Below, piece after piece: positions 9,780 through 20,655 of a stretch of DNA of 64,000 nt. The stretch is from Selaginella moellendorffii (lineage: Eukaryota; Streptophyta; Lycopodiopsida; Selaginellales; Selaginellaceae): NCBI RefSeq assembly GCF_000143415.4, contig NW_003314331.1, forward strand, positions 932,066 to 996,065, read 5' to 3'. The notes under the pieces were generated by a model. It had not been told where the DNA came from. It worked only from the letters and a program-made list of their open reading frames with translations, and did no database searches. Made by a program: the position numbers and the translations under genes. Numbering within the stretch: the stretch's first letter is position 1; each line of letters starts with the position of its first letter.

Positions 9780-10300
9780 AACTCTTTTGGCTGTGAAACA
9801 ACTGGAAAAGAAAAAACAAGAAGAGAACAAACGGAAAAAGCGCTTACCGGATAGGATGGATCTTACACTGCCGCTGAGACGCTCAACCCAAAAGTAAGCT
9901 GCGCAAACATTAGGAGATGATATCCGTTTGATCCATCGCCAGGAAAAGGAGCCTGCTCTCTTACAGTCTCCCGTCCAGGAAGACGAGTTTGGCTCCATCG
10001 TGCATAACAGTGGACTACATAAAGACAAGATGATAAAGCTGTCAATTCATGAGCTCGCTGAAACATACCGAGTTCCAAACCAATGAAAACACAGAAAGAA
10101 GAAGAAGAAGAAGAAGTACCCACACTACTGATGGAGTAGAATTTTTGTTTTTTGAAGTTTGAATTTTTGTTCTTTGTAGCATCTTTGCCAGAACGCGAGC
10201 TGTTTTCTAGCTCTGTATAGGTTGCTCGCTGGAGACAAGTGGCTAGAGACTGCTCCGGAAACCACGCATTAAGATTAAGATTAGTTGCAGCGCAACCACT
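9780..10300. other. Intergenic stretch without recognised gene
   Basis: No convincing coding frame is visible. A (gaa)n microsatellite lies at about 10098-10116. The final part leads into the tRNA-Phe 3' flank. Confidence 0.4.
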
Positions 10301-10315
10301 TCAAAAGTTGATGAA

Positions 10316-10340
10316 TGCGGTGAGCGTGGATCGAACACGC

Positions 10341-10383
<43 letters not shown>

Positions 10384-10388
10384 CCCGC
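10316..10388 (-). tRNA. tRNA-Phe (GAA)
   Basis: The minus strand reads GCGGGGATAGCTCAGTTGGG at its start and has a 73-nt cloverleaf: acceptor stem GCGGGGA paired with TCACCGC, D arm GCTC/GAGC, anticodon arm TCAGA-CTGAAGA-TCTGA with GAA, and T arm CGTGT-TCGATCC-ACG. It ends in discriminator A with no encoded CCA. It matches the plant cytosolic tRNA-Phe sequence as I know it. The internal A box (TAGCTCAGTTGG) and B box (GTTCGATCC) are intact. Five degraded relatives occur further along the window, at the heads of duplicated modules. Confidence 0.95.
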
Positions 10389-10434
10389 TTGAGCTTAATA
10401 AAATTAGTCCAATTCACAGCAATTCTTCTTTGTG

Positions 10435-10830
10435 ACGCCAGATGTTGTACAGCGGCTACTCTAACGAGTTCCTCTTCAATCTCCTCCTAGTATCTGTGAG
10501 ATCTTCTAATGACAAGGACGAAGGTGGCAATAACGTTTTCAGATGAGATTTCCTGGGGCAGCTCCAAGCAGTAGGCCGGCGATGCGCGCGGCGTCTTCTC
10601 CGTGATCGCCCCAATCTATTGTGATCGAAGCCAAAACGGGCATCTGGATCAAGCTCAGTATGAGAATCAAATGATCATTGCCTACGCGTGCTTGGCGAGT
10701 GAAAGAGGCTAAAAGTTTGTTTGGCTGAATTCTGGAAAGTAGTGAATCAGATGATAAACAGCATTTACCTCGAACCGCCATCTGGACGAACTTGGAAATC
10801 TGTTCCGCTTTGCGCTTCAAAGGCTTACTA
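10435..10830 (+). pseudogene. PPR gene fragment next to tRNA-Phe
   Basis: Nucleotide-level remnants of the PPR gene at 26.9 kb are recognisable: 'ttctttgtgacgcc', 'acagcggctactct', 'gatgcgcgcggcgtcttctcc', 'aaaacgggcatctgg' and 'aatgatcattgcctacgcg'. They correspond in order to its first ~130 codons but are frameshifted and interrupted. The tRNA-like then PPR order is the same as at 15.4, 21.3 and 25.8 kb. Confidence 0.65.
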
Positions 10831-11470
10831 TAAGAACAGGAGCTTTTTCTGTTCTGTTGTTTTTCTTTTCTTTTTTTTATTCAATTCACTTTCAGATTGA
10901 ATCAGATAAAAGTTCCAAGGATTGTGGAATTGAGTCAGTTTTTACTTCTTACCTTTTTATATTTTCTTTCTTTCCAGTCAGTACTGTTATGAGACGTTCC
11001 CAGCACCGAGCTCGCGTCGCGGGGCCATTCGGTGTGCACGTACTCGCATCCGGCGACATGCAAAGACTTGAAGCTCCTCACCCTGCAACGTTCTCGCGAA
11101 GCCCGTAACAAGTTCTCCCGATGATTTTTCTGTGTCGATGTTCGTCACTTGCAACTCATCGCTATCCTCTGATTTAAAGGGTGTTACGGCAGCCCAGTGC
11201 GGCTTTCAAACCGGCTGCAGCCTTGGTCTTAATTGCTAGGGCCTCCATGCGTCAAGATTTTGAGGCAGTCACGAGTATTATTTGATGCTTTGTTGCTTTT
11301 GCTCCTAAGAGCAGATCAAAGCGAAAAATCTTCGGATCTGCAGGTGGCGCTTTATTCTCCACAGAAGGAACCCACCTGGAGAGCTCAGCCCTCGACGCAT
11401 GGATGCCTCAGGAACCGGCGCTTGTCAAGGCATGCAATGGGAGGCATCTAAATAGCAGAGGCTCTACATT
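10831..11470. other. Upstream region of the FAD-Rieske gene, no recognised gene
   Basis: It contains T-rich runs (10857-10880, 10955-10975) and mixed-composition DNA. Short open frames exist but show no family motif or consistent coding signal. It probably holds the promoter and leader of the gene starting at 11482. Confidence 0.4.
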
Positions 11471-11481
11471 GGTTGTCTAGA

Positions 11482-13680
11482 ATGGCGCACTGTCTGCACT
11501 GCGTAGCGATTCCAAGTTCAACGTTTAGGAAGCTTGGCATCAGTGACATCCCCACGAAGAAAATCCCGCTCGGGAGATGGAGTAAAAATACCGCAAGGTG
11601 TACGCTACAAACTGAGAAGCAGGTAAGGGTCGATTTGTGGTTTTCCTGGGTTCATGTGGCTCAATTGTTCAGTGGATTGTATTAGGGATCTACGCCTTCC
11701 ACAGGCAAGGGTGCAGTACCAGGTGTTCGAGATACAGTATGGGACCAAAAGCAGCTTGCTGTGCCAAGCAACCCGAAGCTTCAGCAGAACACGCATGCAG
11801 ATGTCATTGTGGTTGGAGGAGGAATCGCTGGTATAAGCGTAGCCTACAATCTTGCCAAAGCTGGCAAACAGGTTGTAGTCTTGGAGGCTCGTGCGATAGG
11901 TGAGTTTCGTTTGTCCTATTGTTCACTTATAGCAACAGAAAACTTTAGGAAGCGGCCAAACGGGCAAGACAACTGCACATCTTATGCCATGGTTTGATGA
12001 CTACTACTTCGAAGCAGAGAGCACCCTTGGGAGTGATAAATTGAACCTCATTGCTGATGCACAATATGGCGCGATTGATTGGATAGAGAATGTCGTCAAG
12101 GAAGAGGGTATTGAATGCAATTTTAGAAGACTTCCAGGGTACCTTGTGCCAGTTGAAGACGACCAACAGAATGCCGAAAAAATCCGTAAAGTAGAGACCA
12201 AGCATGTTTGGTGGACCTGATTTTCTGATCAGCCGGGTTGATTCCAGGAGTACGAAGCATGCAAACGAGCGGGTTTAAATGACGTGCGGCTCGAGGATTT
12301 GAAACACGATCCCAAAAACGGAAATTTTGGCATGGCCCTTGTCTTTCCAAACGCGGGGGAGTTCCAGCCGATATTGTAAGCCCGTTTCTTCCCCTTTCAT
12401 TGCTTTGCACGAGCTGAAACACACCTTCTGGAAAGGTATGTTAAGGGGCTGGCAGAGGCAGCCAAGAAGCATGGAGCTCAAATCTTCGAGCAGACATCAG
12501 TCGTTCAACATGAAGGGACTAAAGTCGTAACGGACGCAGGTCACACCGTCACAGCCAAGGCTCTCGTCTTAGCTACAAACTCCCCCATCAACAAAAACTT
12601 GGCAATTCATGCTCGACAGTACGCACGACGAAGCTACGTGGTTGGCCTCAAAGTTCCCAAGGGAGCTATCGAGTAAGAAATTGCTTTTTCTTTGAATACT
12701 ATAGAGGTGTGTTTTTTCCTACAGCCGCGCCTCATGGTGGGATACAGCCTCTCCTTACCATTACGTAAGGCTTGAGGACAAGGACGACTATGAAGTCTTG
12801 GTCGTTGGTGGAGAGGATCACAAAGTTGGAATTGAGCCGAATCAATACTTGGACCGGCATGGCAGTCTAGAGGCATGGGCTCGTTCTCACTGGCCTGCAG
12901 CTCAGGAGCTACTGTACAAGTGGTCTGGCCAGGTTGGTCTGAGATTGGTGAACAAGTCTAACTTGTTTCATTTTACTAGGTCTATATGCCATCAGATTTC
13001 CTCCATCTACACGGTCATGATCCATTGAACACCGAGAATGTTTATGTTGCGACCGGTGAGTGTTGCCCGTTCTTAAACAAATTGTGTTTACGGATTCGAG
13101 TATGTTTGATTCAGGTGACAGCGGCCAGGGAATGACTGGTGGCACTATAGCTGGTGTAGTGATTTCGAATTCGATTCTCGGACACAAACACAGATGGGGC
13201 GACCTCTTTGATCCTTCTCGGTTCCCTCCGGCTTCACTGACCTCGGCCCAAATGCTTGCCCAAGAAGTCGGGGAGAATATTGAGGTAAGCTTCTGTTTTC
13301 ACTCGGATTAAGTTCAAGCCACTTCATTACAGGGTTTTAAAAACGTCCTCCCGGGACAAGGACTGACGAAGCTCACCGTGGACAGCATCCTACTTGACGA
13401 GGGAGCTATCATCCAAGAAGGATTGAACAAAGAAGCAGTATATAGAGACTCTTCAGGGAACGTGCAGAGATATTCCGGTATGGAAGAAACGCTCCTTTCA
13501 TGTTCTAAAAGTTTACAATTTCTCTGCACAGCTATATGTCCACACTTAGGCTGCGCCGTCAAGTGGAACCCGAGCGATAAGACGTTCGACTGCCCTTGCC
13601 ATGGATCGCAGTTTGATGTACAGGGTGTGGTCGTAAACGGACCTTCTCCAACAAACTTGACTCCAATGTCCTACAACTGA
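11482..13680 (+). CDS. FAD-dependent oxidoreductase fused to a C-terminal Rieske domain, predicted plastid-targeted
   Basis: Predicted 569 residues from ten exons: 11482-11622, 11686-11899, 11949-12190, 12248-12375, 12436-12672, 12725-12932, 12980-13055, 13115-13284, 13333-13477 and 13532-13680. Introns are GT-AG, 47-63 bp, and every phase agrees. Residues 1-60 are Ser/Thr/Lys/Arg-rich and nearly free of acids, like an organelle transit peptide. A DAO-type FAD-binding fold follows (VVGGGIAG, residues 89-96), then [13 protein letters not shown], a second dinucleotide segment (ALVLATNSP) and the FAD C-terminal clamp [13 protein letters not shown]. The last exon is a Rieske [2Fe-2S] centre: CPHLGC (C523, H525) and CPCHGSQF (C541, H544), with C528/C543 placed for the disulfide. 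The architecture is that of bacterial YhfW-like glycine/D-amino-acid-oxidase-type proteins. The substrate is unknown. All cofactor residues are present, so it is probably active. Confidence 0.9.
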
Positions 13681-13743
13681 GGAACACACAACGATTTTGT
13701 AACCCGGCGGCAATGAAACTCCTGTTCATATAAATAATGAAAG

Positions 13744-14440
13744 ATGGAGCAGGAATCATTTTCAAACCTGCCAGCGATGTCCTCATGGAAATCCATTCTC
13801 GTCGCACCACTTACCCTTAGCCTGGTGTTGTCACAAAAGTTGAAACTGAACCAAGAACAGCAAGGAACTTACGACTGGAATCAGACTAAACCCGTGGCTG
13901 TTGTACTGAACTGCTTTGGAATTTGCTCTGGAGCGAAGATCTTTTAGTGGGGACGATGTTGCTTCGTGGACATGGTTGCTGTCCGATCATATGGTATGGT
14001 TTCCACGCTGAGACCAGCCTGGTCCATTCTTCGAGAGAGTGCATCAGTCCACAAATCAACTTGGACTACGAGCGGCAGTTTTGCATGTCAAGGCTCGATA
14101 CATCCTTCACCGCGTCTTCGACACAGCCACCAAACCAGTCTACCCGATAGATTGGCACGCTCAAGCCGATTTCTCCGCAACCTTTCTTACAGATGGGATA
14201 AGGTAAGGAGTCCGTGGTGATATACGAAAAACAATCTTTTTTGTAGATCCTGCTGCAAATGCCGATATAGTAGCGTCGTTGATTGGTGACAATCAGTTTT
14301 CCGTCTCAGAAAATGTCAGCGTATGGCAGCGAAACATCAGGAAACAGAACACTTGGAAGCTTGTCACCTGCATTTCTTTTTTAAAGTTAACAGCTTTGAA
14401 GCACAACCTGGATGCACGTAGTATCCTCCTGGCATCCACA
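13744..14440 (+). other. Unrecognised possibly coding stretch
   Basis: Open segments on the plus strand (RYILHRVFDTATKPVYP near 14085-14135; DPAANADIVASLIGDNQFSV near 14248-14307) look protein-like. They lie in different frames and I cannot join them with safe splice sites or name a family. The stretch lies just before the left border of duplication block A. Confidence 0.25.
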
Positions 14441-14652
14441 TGAGCAGCGACTGCACCTTGAGCAAGCTTCCAGATCCAGCCAAGCTCGAAAACATTCGTC
14501 GCAGATGAATCACAGGTTGCCAAAACTAGTTTCTTACCATCCGCCCAGGAACGCGCAACATCGGCCAAACGACTAGTGATGATAACATGAGGCCGACATT
14601 GCTGTAGCACCTGGACGATTGCAGCTAGAACCCTGTTGTCAACTAGTGACAT
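14293..14652 (-). CDS. Unrecognised partial protein, broken at the block border
   Basis: A minus-strand open frame of up to 119 codons begins MSLVDNRVLAAIVQVLQQC and continues through HVIITSRLADVARSWADG to VFELGWIWKLAQGAV. It looks like an internal exon of a larger soluble protein; I do not recognise the family. The second copy (47.85-48.02 kb) contains only the first ~65 codons because block B starts at 47814, inside this frame. A 4-bp deletion near 47874 ('gatgaatcacaggttgcc' against 'gatgggttgcc') also disrupts it. It may belong with minus-strand open segments at 14.7-15.27 kb, but I could not connect them. Confidence 0.3.
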   Translation of the reverse strand: MSLVDNRVLAAIVQVLQQCRPHVIITSRLADVARSWADGKKLVLATCDSSATNVFELGWIWKLAQGAVAAHVDARRILRASRLCFKAVNFKKEMQVTSFQVFCFLMFRCHTLTFSETEN

Positions 14653-14699
14653 CGGGTAAAAATCAAGTCATACCAATCACTTACGTCAGAAGGAAGAAC

Positions 14700-15428
14700 T
14701 CCTTTCTTCACTGCTGCAGGAAGAAGAGGTCATCGCAAATTCTTCTGAGCTGCTAGAAGATGAGCTGAGCCTGGGCGAGACATTTTAGAACTACGTAAGC
14801 TTGGCACTGGAGCAGCTCCAATGCCGCATTGGGACTCACATCCAATCCGCACGAAATCTCTCCGCCGCAAAAAAGATAAAATATCGAACCAAAACACGAT
14901 TCGAGCTGCCTGCTACTCACCAGGAGCAGCGCGCGTGAAACACTTCTTCGAGTTGCCCGTTTCGGGCAAATGCTGTTATCGTTTCAGTCCGTACCTTTCG
15001 GGCGTCAATGAAAAACCTTTTCGCCTATTCCCTCTACTCAAGCGCAAAAGTAGTTACTGACTGGTCTTGATGAAAATCCAATTGTTGGTTGAGCTTTCTC
15101 AGCTCCAGTAGACCAAGCACAGAACAAATGCAAGGAGCAGCTTGAATCCGTGAGTCGCTGTCCCCTAATGGTCGCACCTTGCTGGATGGATCGTGGAAAA
15201 AACTAGATCCAGAGCAATCGTTGCCACATATGTCACCAGGCTGCCCGGCCCAGGAACATAAAACCATGGTTTCTCATCGTTTTGAGTTGTGGACTGGCAG
15301 ATGTGAGCTTGGTGGCTGCAAAGGACGACCTCGGCAATATTTTCTCTCATGTTTTATGTTTCTTCGTTTTCTTTTTTCTTCAGGCTCGAAAGATTCCTCC
15401 ACACCAGCTACCAACGAATCAAAGATAA
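14700..15428. other. Conserved non-annotated start of block A
   Basis: Almost the same sequence occurs at 48040-48829. Open segments appear on both strands, for example KCCYRFSPYLSGVNEKPFRL on plus and SDSRIQAAPCICSVLGLLEL on minus. Conservation between two recent duplicates does not prove coding, and I cannot assign a family. It holds no RNA gene. Confidence 0.35.
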
Positions 15429-15495
15429 TGCGGTGAGCGTGGATCGAACACGCGGCCTTCAGATCCAGTCTGGCGCTCTCCCAAACTGAGCTTGG
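15429..15495 (-). pseudogene. Degenerate tRNA-Phe
   Basis: Minus-strand tRNA-Phe remnant. The T arm and 3' acceptor half are intact ('tgcggtgagcgtggatcgaa' on plus), but 2 nt are lost around the anticodon ('agatccagtctgg' instead of 'agatcttcagtctg') and the 5' acceptor half is lost after 'actgagct'. It stands at the head of module 1 of block A. Confidence 0.8.
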
Positions 15496-15559
15496 ATGGT
15501 TTTAGACAATAACTTCAATATGATTAAGTTAAAATGTAAAAGCATACCTCTACAATGAG

Positions 15560-16110
15560 AGTTTGGGGGCTGCAGCGATCTCGATCAAACCACTACAGCG
15601 GCTACTCTATAAATTACTCTTTAATCTCCTCATCCCAGTCGCGTACAATAAGCTTATTACTGTCTATCAAATACCGAAAATGAGTAAAATCACTTGGACC
15701 GGACTGATTGCAGCATTTTCCCAAAACGGGCATCTAGGAGAAACCAGGCAGTGTTTGACGCGTTGTGTGAAGAGAAGTCCATAGCATCATGGACGGCGAT
15801 CAGGCCTCAATGTCCCCGGATGTTGTATATGGTACGGTGTCCTGGACAGTGATCGATCCAAAACTCCTGAATCGATCAGGCCCTCAATTTCTTCCAGAAG
15901 TTCCCACAATGTATGGGCACGAGCCGGGACGGAAACCCTGTTCTTATCTCTGCGTGCTATCCTGGACCAGGCAGCAGCTCTTCGATTCGATGCCCGAGAT
16001 GGATCTCATCAGCTCCACGGCGGCGTTCCAGGCATTGCGTGTTTGATTCCATGCCCGAGCACAACGCCATGTTGTTGGGGATCACTAGAGGTGACGCGCT
16101 AGGCTGAGGC
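15560..16110 (+). pseudogene. PPR gene fragment, module 1 block A
   Basis: Pieces related to the PPR gene at 26.9 kb occur in order: 'cagcggctactct', the MSKITWTGLIAAFSQNGHLG repeat, 'atcatggacggcgatc', 'cagcagctcttcgattcgatgcccgag', then 'gatctcatcagctccacggcggcg'. Large internal deletions and stops (TAG at 15783) make it non-coding. The GDSL lipase gene follows downstream on the opposite strand. Confidence 0.75.
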
Positions 16111-16299
16111 GAGATGGGCGATCGCAAGGCAAGGGTGAGCGGGCTGATCCTCTAGGAGATTCCCTTCAACCATCGTGAACGTTCTTGAGAGGGGAGATTT
16201 GCGGAGCTTGTTCCGATTTACGTAATCAAAAAGGCGAATATGGGTTAAATTAGAAGAGCGAGTTTGTGTGAATTACATGAACTTGGTTACTCCTTTGTT

Positions 16300-17487
16300 T
16301 CAAAGAGGACTTTCTGGTACGGTGACGATCTTGCAACCCATTTCCAGCTTCACCTTTGGTGTGATGTACTCTCCAGCCATGATATATTCGGACATGATCT
16401 CGTAAAAGTGCTCTGTGTAGTGAATGCCATCAAAAGTGAAATACTTGCTGGGATCCTTACACACCGTGTAAACAGCATTGGTCTGGTTCAGTGGAGCACA
16501 CCCGCAAAGACCCTCACCATCACAGTTAAATTTGCCACCTCCACCGCAGCATGACTGGAGTGAGTTCGTGAAACCAAACTCCTTCATATTCTCCAAAACA
16601 TAGGTGTTTGCTGCAAACCAATCGAAATAATAGACAGTGAGACCTTGGTATTTTTGCGTCAGCTCCTCCGTCAGCCTCTGGATGTTGGTGTTGAAGTAGG
16701 AGATAATCTGGGCAATCTCAACAATGCAACCATCCTTGTCATAGTGGAATGTACCAGCGGGGTACTGTTGGAAAGATTGGAGATAGTTTGGAGAGCAATC
16801 GGCACGGGGCATGTTGTAGAGCACAACATGACGAGCTCCGTGAGCATATAGCTTCTGAATTCCATCGGCCAGGCCTTGGATCACGGCCGGGATGGTGACA
16901 TTGATCACGTGGCCGCCTCCCAGTGGCAAACCAAAGTTGATATCGTCCCCTCCAATCTCGACCGAGTAGAGTGCATTCTCGTACCATGGTTTGCTCGCCT
17001 GGCGACCATATCGACCCTCGACAAACTCCTGGTGGCGCACGAAGTCGTCAACCTGGGCGGACAAGACATGTGGGCTCGAGTATGGCTGGTTCTCGACCTT
17101 GATCACCGTGGCTCCGGCGTATCCAAAGTTGAGGCTCTCGAACTCGGTGCCATTGTACTTGAGGCTGGGAGTTCCAAGGTTGTCGAGGCGGAGCTTCTGG
17201 AGCAGGAGGTCGGGGATGACGAGCCCGTCGCAGTAGCGTCCAGTGGGCTTCCCGTAGGTGATCCCGTATGGGTACCTGCCCGATAAAGTCTTGCCGCCAC
17301 CGGCTTCAATGTCGCGGTTGCCGCCATCGCTGAGAGAATCTGCAAAGGTGAAGACTGCGGTTGGACAGATCGACGAGCTCGACTTTGGCGTTGCTGGCGT
17401 TGCTGGCGTTGCTCGTGCCTGAGAAAGCAGCACAATGTTAAGCAAAAGAGCAAAGATTGCAAGAACAGTTCCAGAACAAGAAGCCAT
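16300..17487 (-). CDS. GDSL esterase/lipase, copy A
   Basis: Intronless gene for a predicted 395-residue secreted hydrolase. The ATG at 17485-17487 gives a clean signal peptide (MASCSGTVLAIFALLLNIVL). An in-frame extension upstream starts only with TTG. The four GDSL landmarks are present. Block I is FTFADSLSDGGN with the nucleophile Ser51. FGYAGAT matches the block II glycine region, and GGDDINF carries the block III motif. DGIHYTEH near the C-terminus supplies the catalytic Asp and His. Plant GDSL enzymes act on cutin, wall esters or lipids outside the cell; the substrate here is unknown. The sequence TATATAA (minus strand, 17527-17534) sits ~40 bp upstream of the ATG. Plant GDSL genes usually have several introns, so the absence of introns hints at an origin by retroposition. 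It is nearly identical to copy B. Confidence 0.93.
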   Translation of the reverse strand: MASCSGTVLAIFALLLNIVLLSQARATPATPATPKSSSSICPTAVFTFADSLSDGGNRDIEAGGGKTLSGRYPYGITYGKPTGRYCDGLVIPDLLLQKLRLDNLGTPSLKYNGTEFESLNFGYAGATVIKVENQPYSSPHVLSAQVDDFVRHQEFVEGRYGRQASKPWYENALYSVEIGGDDINFGLPLGGGHVINVTIPAVIQGLADGIQKLYAHGARHVVLYNMPRADCSPNYLQSFQQYPAGTFHYDKDGCIVEIAQIISYFNTNIQRLTEELTQKYQGLTVYYFDWFAANTYVLENMKEFGFTNSLQSCCGGGGKFNCDGEGLCGCAPLNQTNAVYTVCKDPSKYFTFDGIHYTEHFYEIMSEYIMAGEYITPKVKLEMGCKIVTVPESPL

Positions 17488-17689
17488 CACAGCTGATGGA
17501 TCTGTAGAAGTGTTGGAGGCCAAAGTTTATATAATGGATCCCAATCTCTTGAACAAGAGCTGTCACAGCTAAAACTAGTTCCATATCCATTTCGAGTTAC
17601 CAAGGAGATTGAAATATCTTCAGAGAGTTTGGTAAAAGGTTAATAAGCCAGTCAGCCCTAAAACAGATGTCAGAATTGGCAAACTATGG

Positions 17690-18520
17690 CAGCGCCAACG
17701 ACGCTCGAGTGGAACATCTTCTCTAGGGCTTTAATTCTCTTGGTGATCTTAGCCTAGTGAGGTCTTACTTGAGGCTGGAACCTTGCTTGATCGATCCTGA
17801 CCTTTGCAGATTGCTACAGACCTTCTGAGAATGTATGGATCGCTCCAGGAGGCTTGATTGGCTGGCGAGAGTCTTAAGAAGTTGGGGCAGAGAGATCTGG
17901 TGGCTTGGAATGCGATGAACGACGCTTATGCCCAGTGCGGGCTATGCAAAGAAAGGCATTTGCGATTCACGAGAGGATGCTTACAAATTCACGTACACGA
18001 CGCTTCTCTCCTGCTATGACAATCTGGGCGACGTAGAAAAGATCCATGCGCACCACTGCATTTGCAATGTGGAATCCAGATAAGGTGTTTGAATAGTGGG
18101 ACGTGGGGCTGTGGACTGCAATCCTCCAGGACCTAAGGATTATGGAAGCCATCCAAGTGATAGAACAACAAGGTTTCGAGCGAGCAGCTTTATGCTGCCT
18201 GCTCTCCTCCAGATTGTGGAAGGTAATAGTTGTTGATCTGCTCAGGTCTCCAGGAATCACGCACCTGTATACAGAGTGTGATTGACATGTGAATTGCAAC
18301 TCATTTTCTCTTCACAGATCTTTTCTGTTGTATGCCTAGTATGTGCCTCAGCCGCTCGTTGGGTACCCTGGATGGTGGCCAATACATGTACACATGTAGG
18401 CCGGGAGAGTTCTTTCATCGTCTCGTGGACTGCCATGATCACGAATTACCAAGTACGGCCGGAGCGATGGAAAATGAGATGGCCTCCAAGATTGCTTGGT
18501 ATAAAAAATCTTGGGTTTAA
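17690..18520 (+). pseudogene. PPR (second type) fragment, module 1 block A
   Basis: The plus strand shows KKLGQRDLVAWNAMNDAYAQ, CGLCKEAF, then VGLWTAILQDLRIM and a late 'gttctttcatcgtctcgtggactgccatgatc'. These correspond to the PPR pseudogene at 35.3-37.3 kb (GQKDLVAWNAMIDAHG, DVGLWTAMI). Frames change repeatedly and stops occur at 17874-17876 and 18098. Confidence 0.7.
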
Positions 18521-18769
18521 GCATTTCTATTCAAATTCTTCCGCTTCTATCGGCCTGCTCTTCTTGTGAGCTGGAAAATCTGTTAATCCAGCCCCTGGAT
18601 ATTTCTGATCTCCCTTCCTGTGCCCTTTATCTATCGGTAGCTACTGCAAGATAGATCCGATGCAGGCTAGATGCTCAATACCTCGAATGCCATATGGCCA
18701 TGTGCCTTGCGATCTAGCGTCCTTGCGATCAATCTATTCTGTTCATTGCCATCGATCCTTTCTGATCAA

Positions 18770-19500
18770 GCCTTTTTCTTTCTGCATGCGTTTTCCCTCG
18801 CTTTGAGTGGCGAGATTTTCATTCGAAACTTCGCGCAGCTTGATCGAATCATCAAAGACACAAGGCCAAGTTTGGACTCCAGAGATCCTCTTCAATGTGT
18901 ACTTGCGATGATCGGGGAGAGAGGTTTTGTGGAGAACATATTTCTGAACGAGGAGACTCGAGAAAGAAAATGGCAAAGATCAGGTTCTACAGGGAAAAAA
19001 AGTGATCAGTGCTCGATAGATTCACATACCCTGGTAAGACAGTCAGAGTTGTTTTAAATTCACAATCTTCCACCATGAACTTGAAATCTTTAACCTGTGA
19101 ATTATTATCCACAGTAATATCACAAGGTACATTTGTGTCATATATCTTCCTTCTGGTTTTTTAACTTGGGTAGGTGGTGCAACAAACAAATTTGTGGGGA
19201 GGAACTTATATTCTTCGATAGGACCAAGCCAGGGGCTTTTGGAAGAAAGGTGGGAAACATTTTCGCAAATGTTCTTCCATCCATCCCAGCTCTTGAGGTA
19301 TCCTTCCACTATGCAAGCATATCAAGGTCTGAAACTACAGGCTCCAGTCGGCCATGATCATCATGGCCTCATATCTTTGTTTGAGGATAAGATCACTGAC
19401 ATGTTTGTGTGTGAGAAAGGATTCATAACTGCACCTTTTGCAATGGAGCAAGAAATTTCTAATGTTTGTTTATTTTGCTAGATGTCGTGAAACAAGCGAG
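18770..19500 (+). pseudogene. Remnant of an unrecognised multi-exon gene (IIKDTRP family)
   Basis: Readable segments are FIRNFAQLDRIIKDTRPSLD, LAMIGERGFVENIFL, FDRTKPGAFGRKVGNIFANV, then GLISLFEDKITDMFVCEKGF. Related segments recur at 24.44-24.64, 51.85-52.50 and 55.02-55.19 kb. I do not recognise the family. An insertion or deletion in SRDPLQCVLA shifts the frame relative to other copies, so this copy is probably dead. Confidence 0.4.
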
Positions 19501-20120
19501 GCAAAGGAGGACGAGCAAGCGGTGATTGCCGGGCTGGAGGAGGAGCATAGAATCAGTTAGAACGCTCAAATTTCGTGGGTATGACCATAACCGGAGAAAG
19601 CATATCAGCTGTTTTGTGGTACGCTTGTTTCTTCCAGTTGTATAAGAATTCAATCCAAGGGCCCCGTAGGAAGTGCCAACTTTGCTATGGCCTCGTCCAG
19701 CTTTATCGCAAAGTCTTAAGGACATCCAGAGCAAGCGAGCGTAAGACGTTTCCCGTGAGTGGCGATCCACCGAGCACCCTCTGAGAGAGCTTCGAGCCTG
19801 TCAGCCGGCACCATCTTCTGGCACCATCCGTCGACTGACTTGGAGCTTGGGAGAAGTTGACAGCGTCTTGTTTAAGGTACATTTTACTAACACGATCTCC
19901 CTTCCAGGAAGAAAGGAAGCGTCTCTTTCCCCGTCTAGAACCCGAGAATTCCTTACCTTGGAAAAACCGGCAGATATCAAGAGCAGGATCATCACAGTTC
20001 CCGACCCATCGTTTCTTCATCATAAATTTGATTTTATCATTTGGATATGTTTGCGTCTAGAGTTTCGCCAGAGGAGGAAAAATTGGGCTCAACTTATGAG
20101 TTGGATCCTCCGGGTTTGAT
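19501..20120 (-). pseudogene. Minus-strand coding remnant, unrecognised
   Basis: On the minus strand WCQKMVPADRLEALSEGARW and ATHGKRLTLACSGCP continue, after a stop at 19714-19716, into FAIKLDEAIAKLALPTGPLDWI. Copy B (52.56-53.0 kb) reads SD in place of the stop, so the ancestral frame was longer. A neighbouring block ('acacgatctcccttccagg', 19889-19907) is the inverse of sequence at 24.83-24.86 kb. No family assignment is possible. Confidence 0.35.
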
Positions 20121-20169
20121 CGTGGAGTCGAAAAGCTCTATGCGTCCATAGTGTTCCCGTTTGAGATCT

Positions 20170-20655
20170 CTCACTTTTCCCACTGAACTAAATGGTGAAA
20201 CCATTGTGCTCACCGCTGCTTTGGGTGCTCGGTCTTTTGTTGCTTAAAGCTGCTCTATGCATCAATGCCGCTTGCGCTTCTTTCTCTTAGACCTCGTGAT
20301 GCAAGGCGTCTCTGTGCGAGGCCGGACCGAGATCACGAGCTCGAAAAGTCAATGCAGGGTCAATTATAGTCAATGCAAGGTCTTCAAAGACTATGTCTTC
20401 ATTTGCTCAAGCTCGATCGCCCCAAGGTCTTCTCGAAAAACCGCCGACCCAGGAATGTATGGTATAAGATTTATTTCTTTGGACCGGAATGTAAACAGCA
20501 TGTACCCCACCCCGACTCGAGAAGAAGACTATATCTGGCGATGCTGCACGGGTACAAAACACTCGGCTCGATCCAGGCTGTAAACCCTAAACCATATCAG
20601 GGAGGAAACTCTCAATAAGAAGGTAAATTCTAATCCGCTCACTCTACATGCTCAT
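20170..20655 (+). pseudogene. Degraded PPR-like remnant
   Basis: It shares sequence with 53160-53640, where NQMPEMKAFLWTGM, a PPR-like repeat start, can be read. In block A this is interrupted by an insertion, and only GPECKQHVPHPDSRRRLYLA remains. Non-functional. Confidence 0.4.

Noticed and set aside
9863-10123. Minus-strand frame near the gaa microsatellite
   Set aside because: Serine-rich translation arises from the (gaa)n repeat and there are no family motifs.
14821-15060. 79-codon plus-strand frame also found at 48197-48436
   Set aside because: Identity between two recent duplicates is not evidence of coding. There is no motif, no signal peptide and no promoter sign.
16645-17286. Plus-strand open frames of 68-136 codons inside the GDSL gene
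   Set aside because: They are shadows of the lipase coding strand and occur identically in copy B only because the gene itself is conserved.
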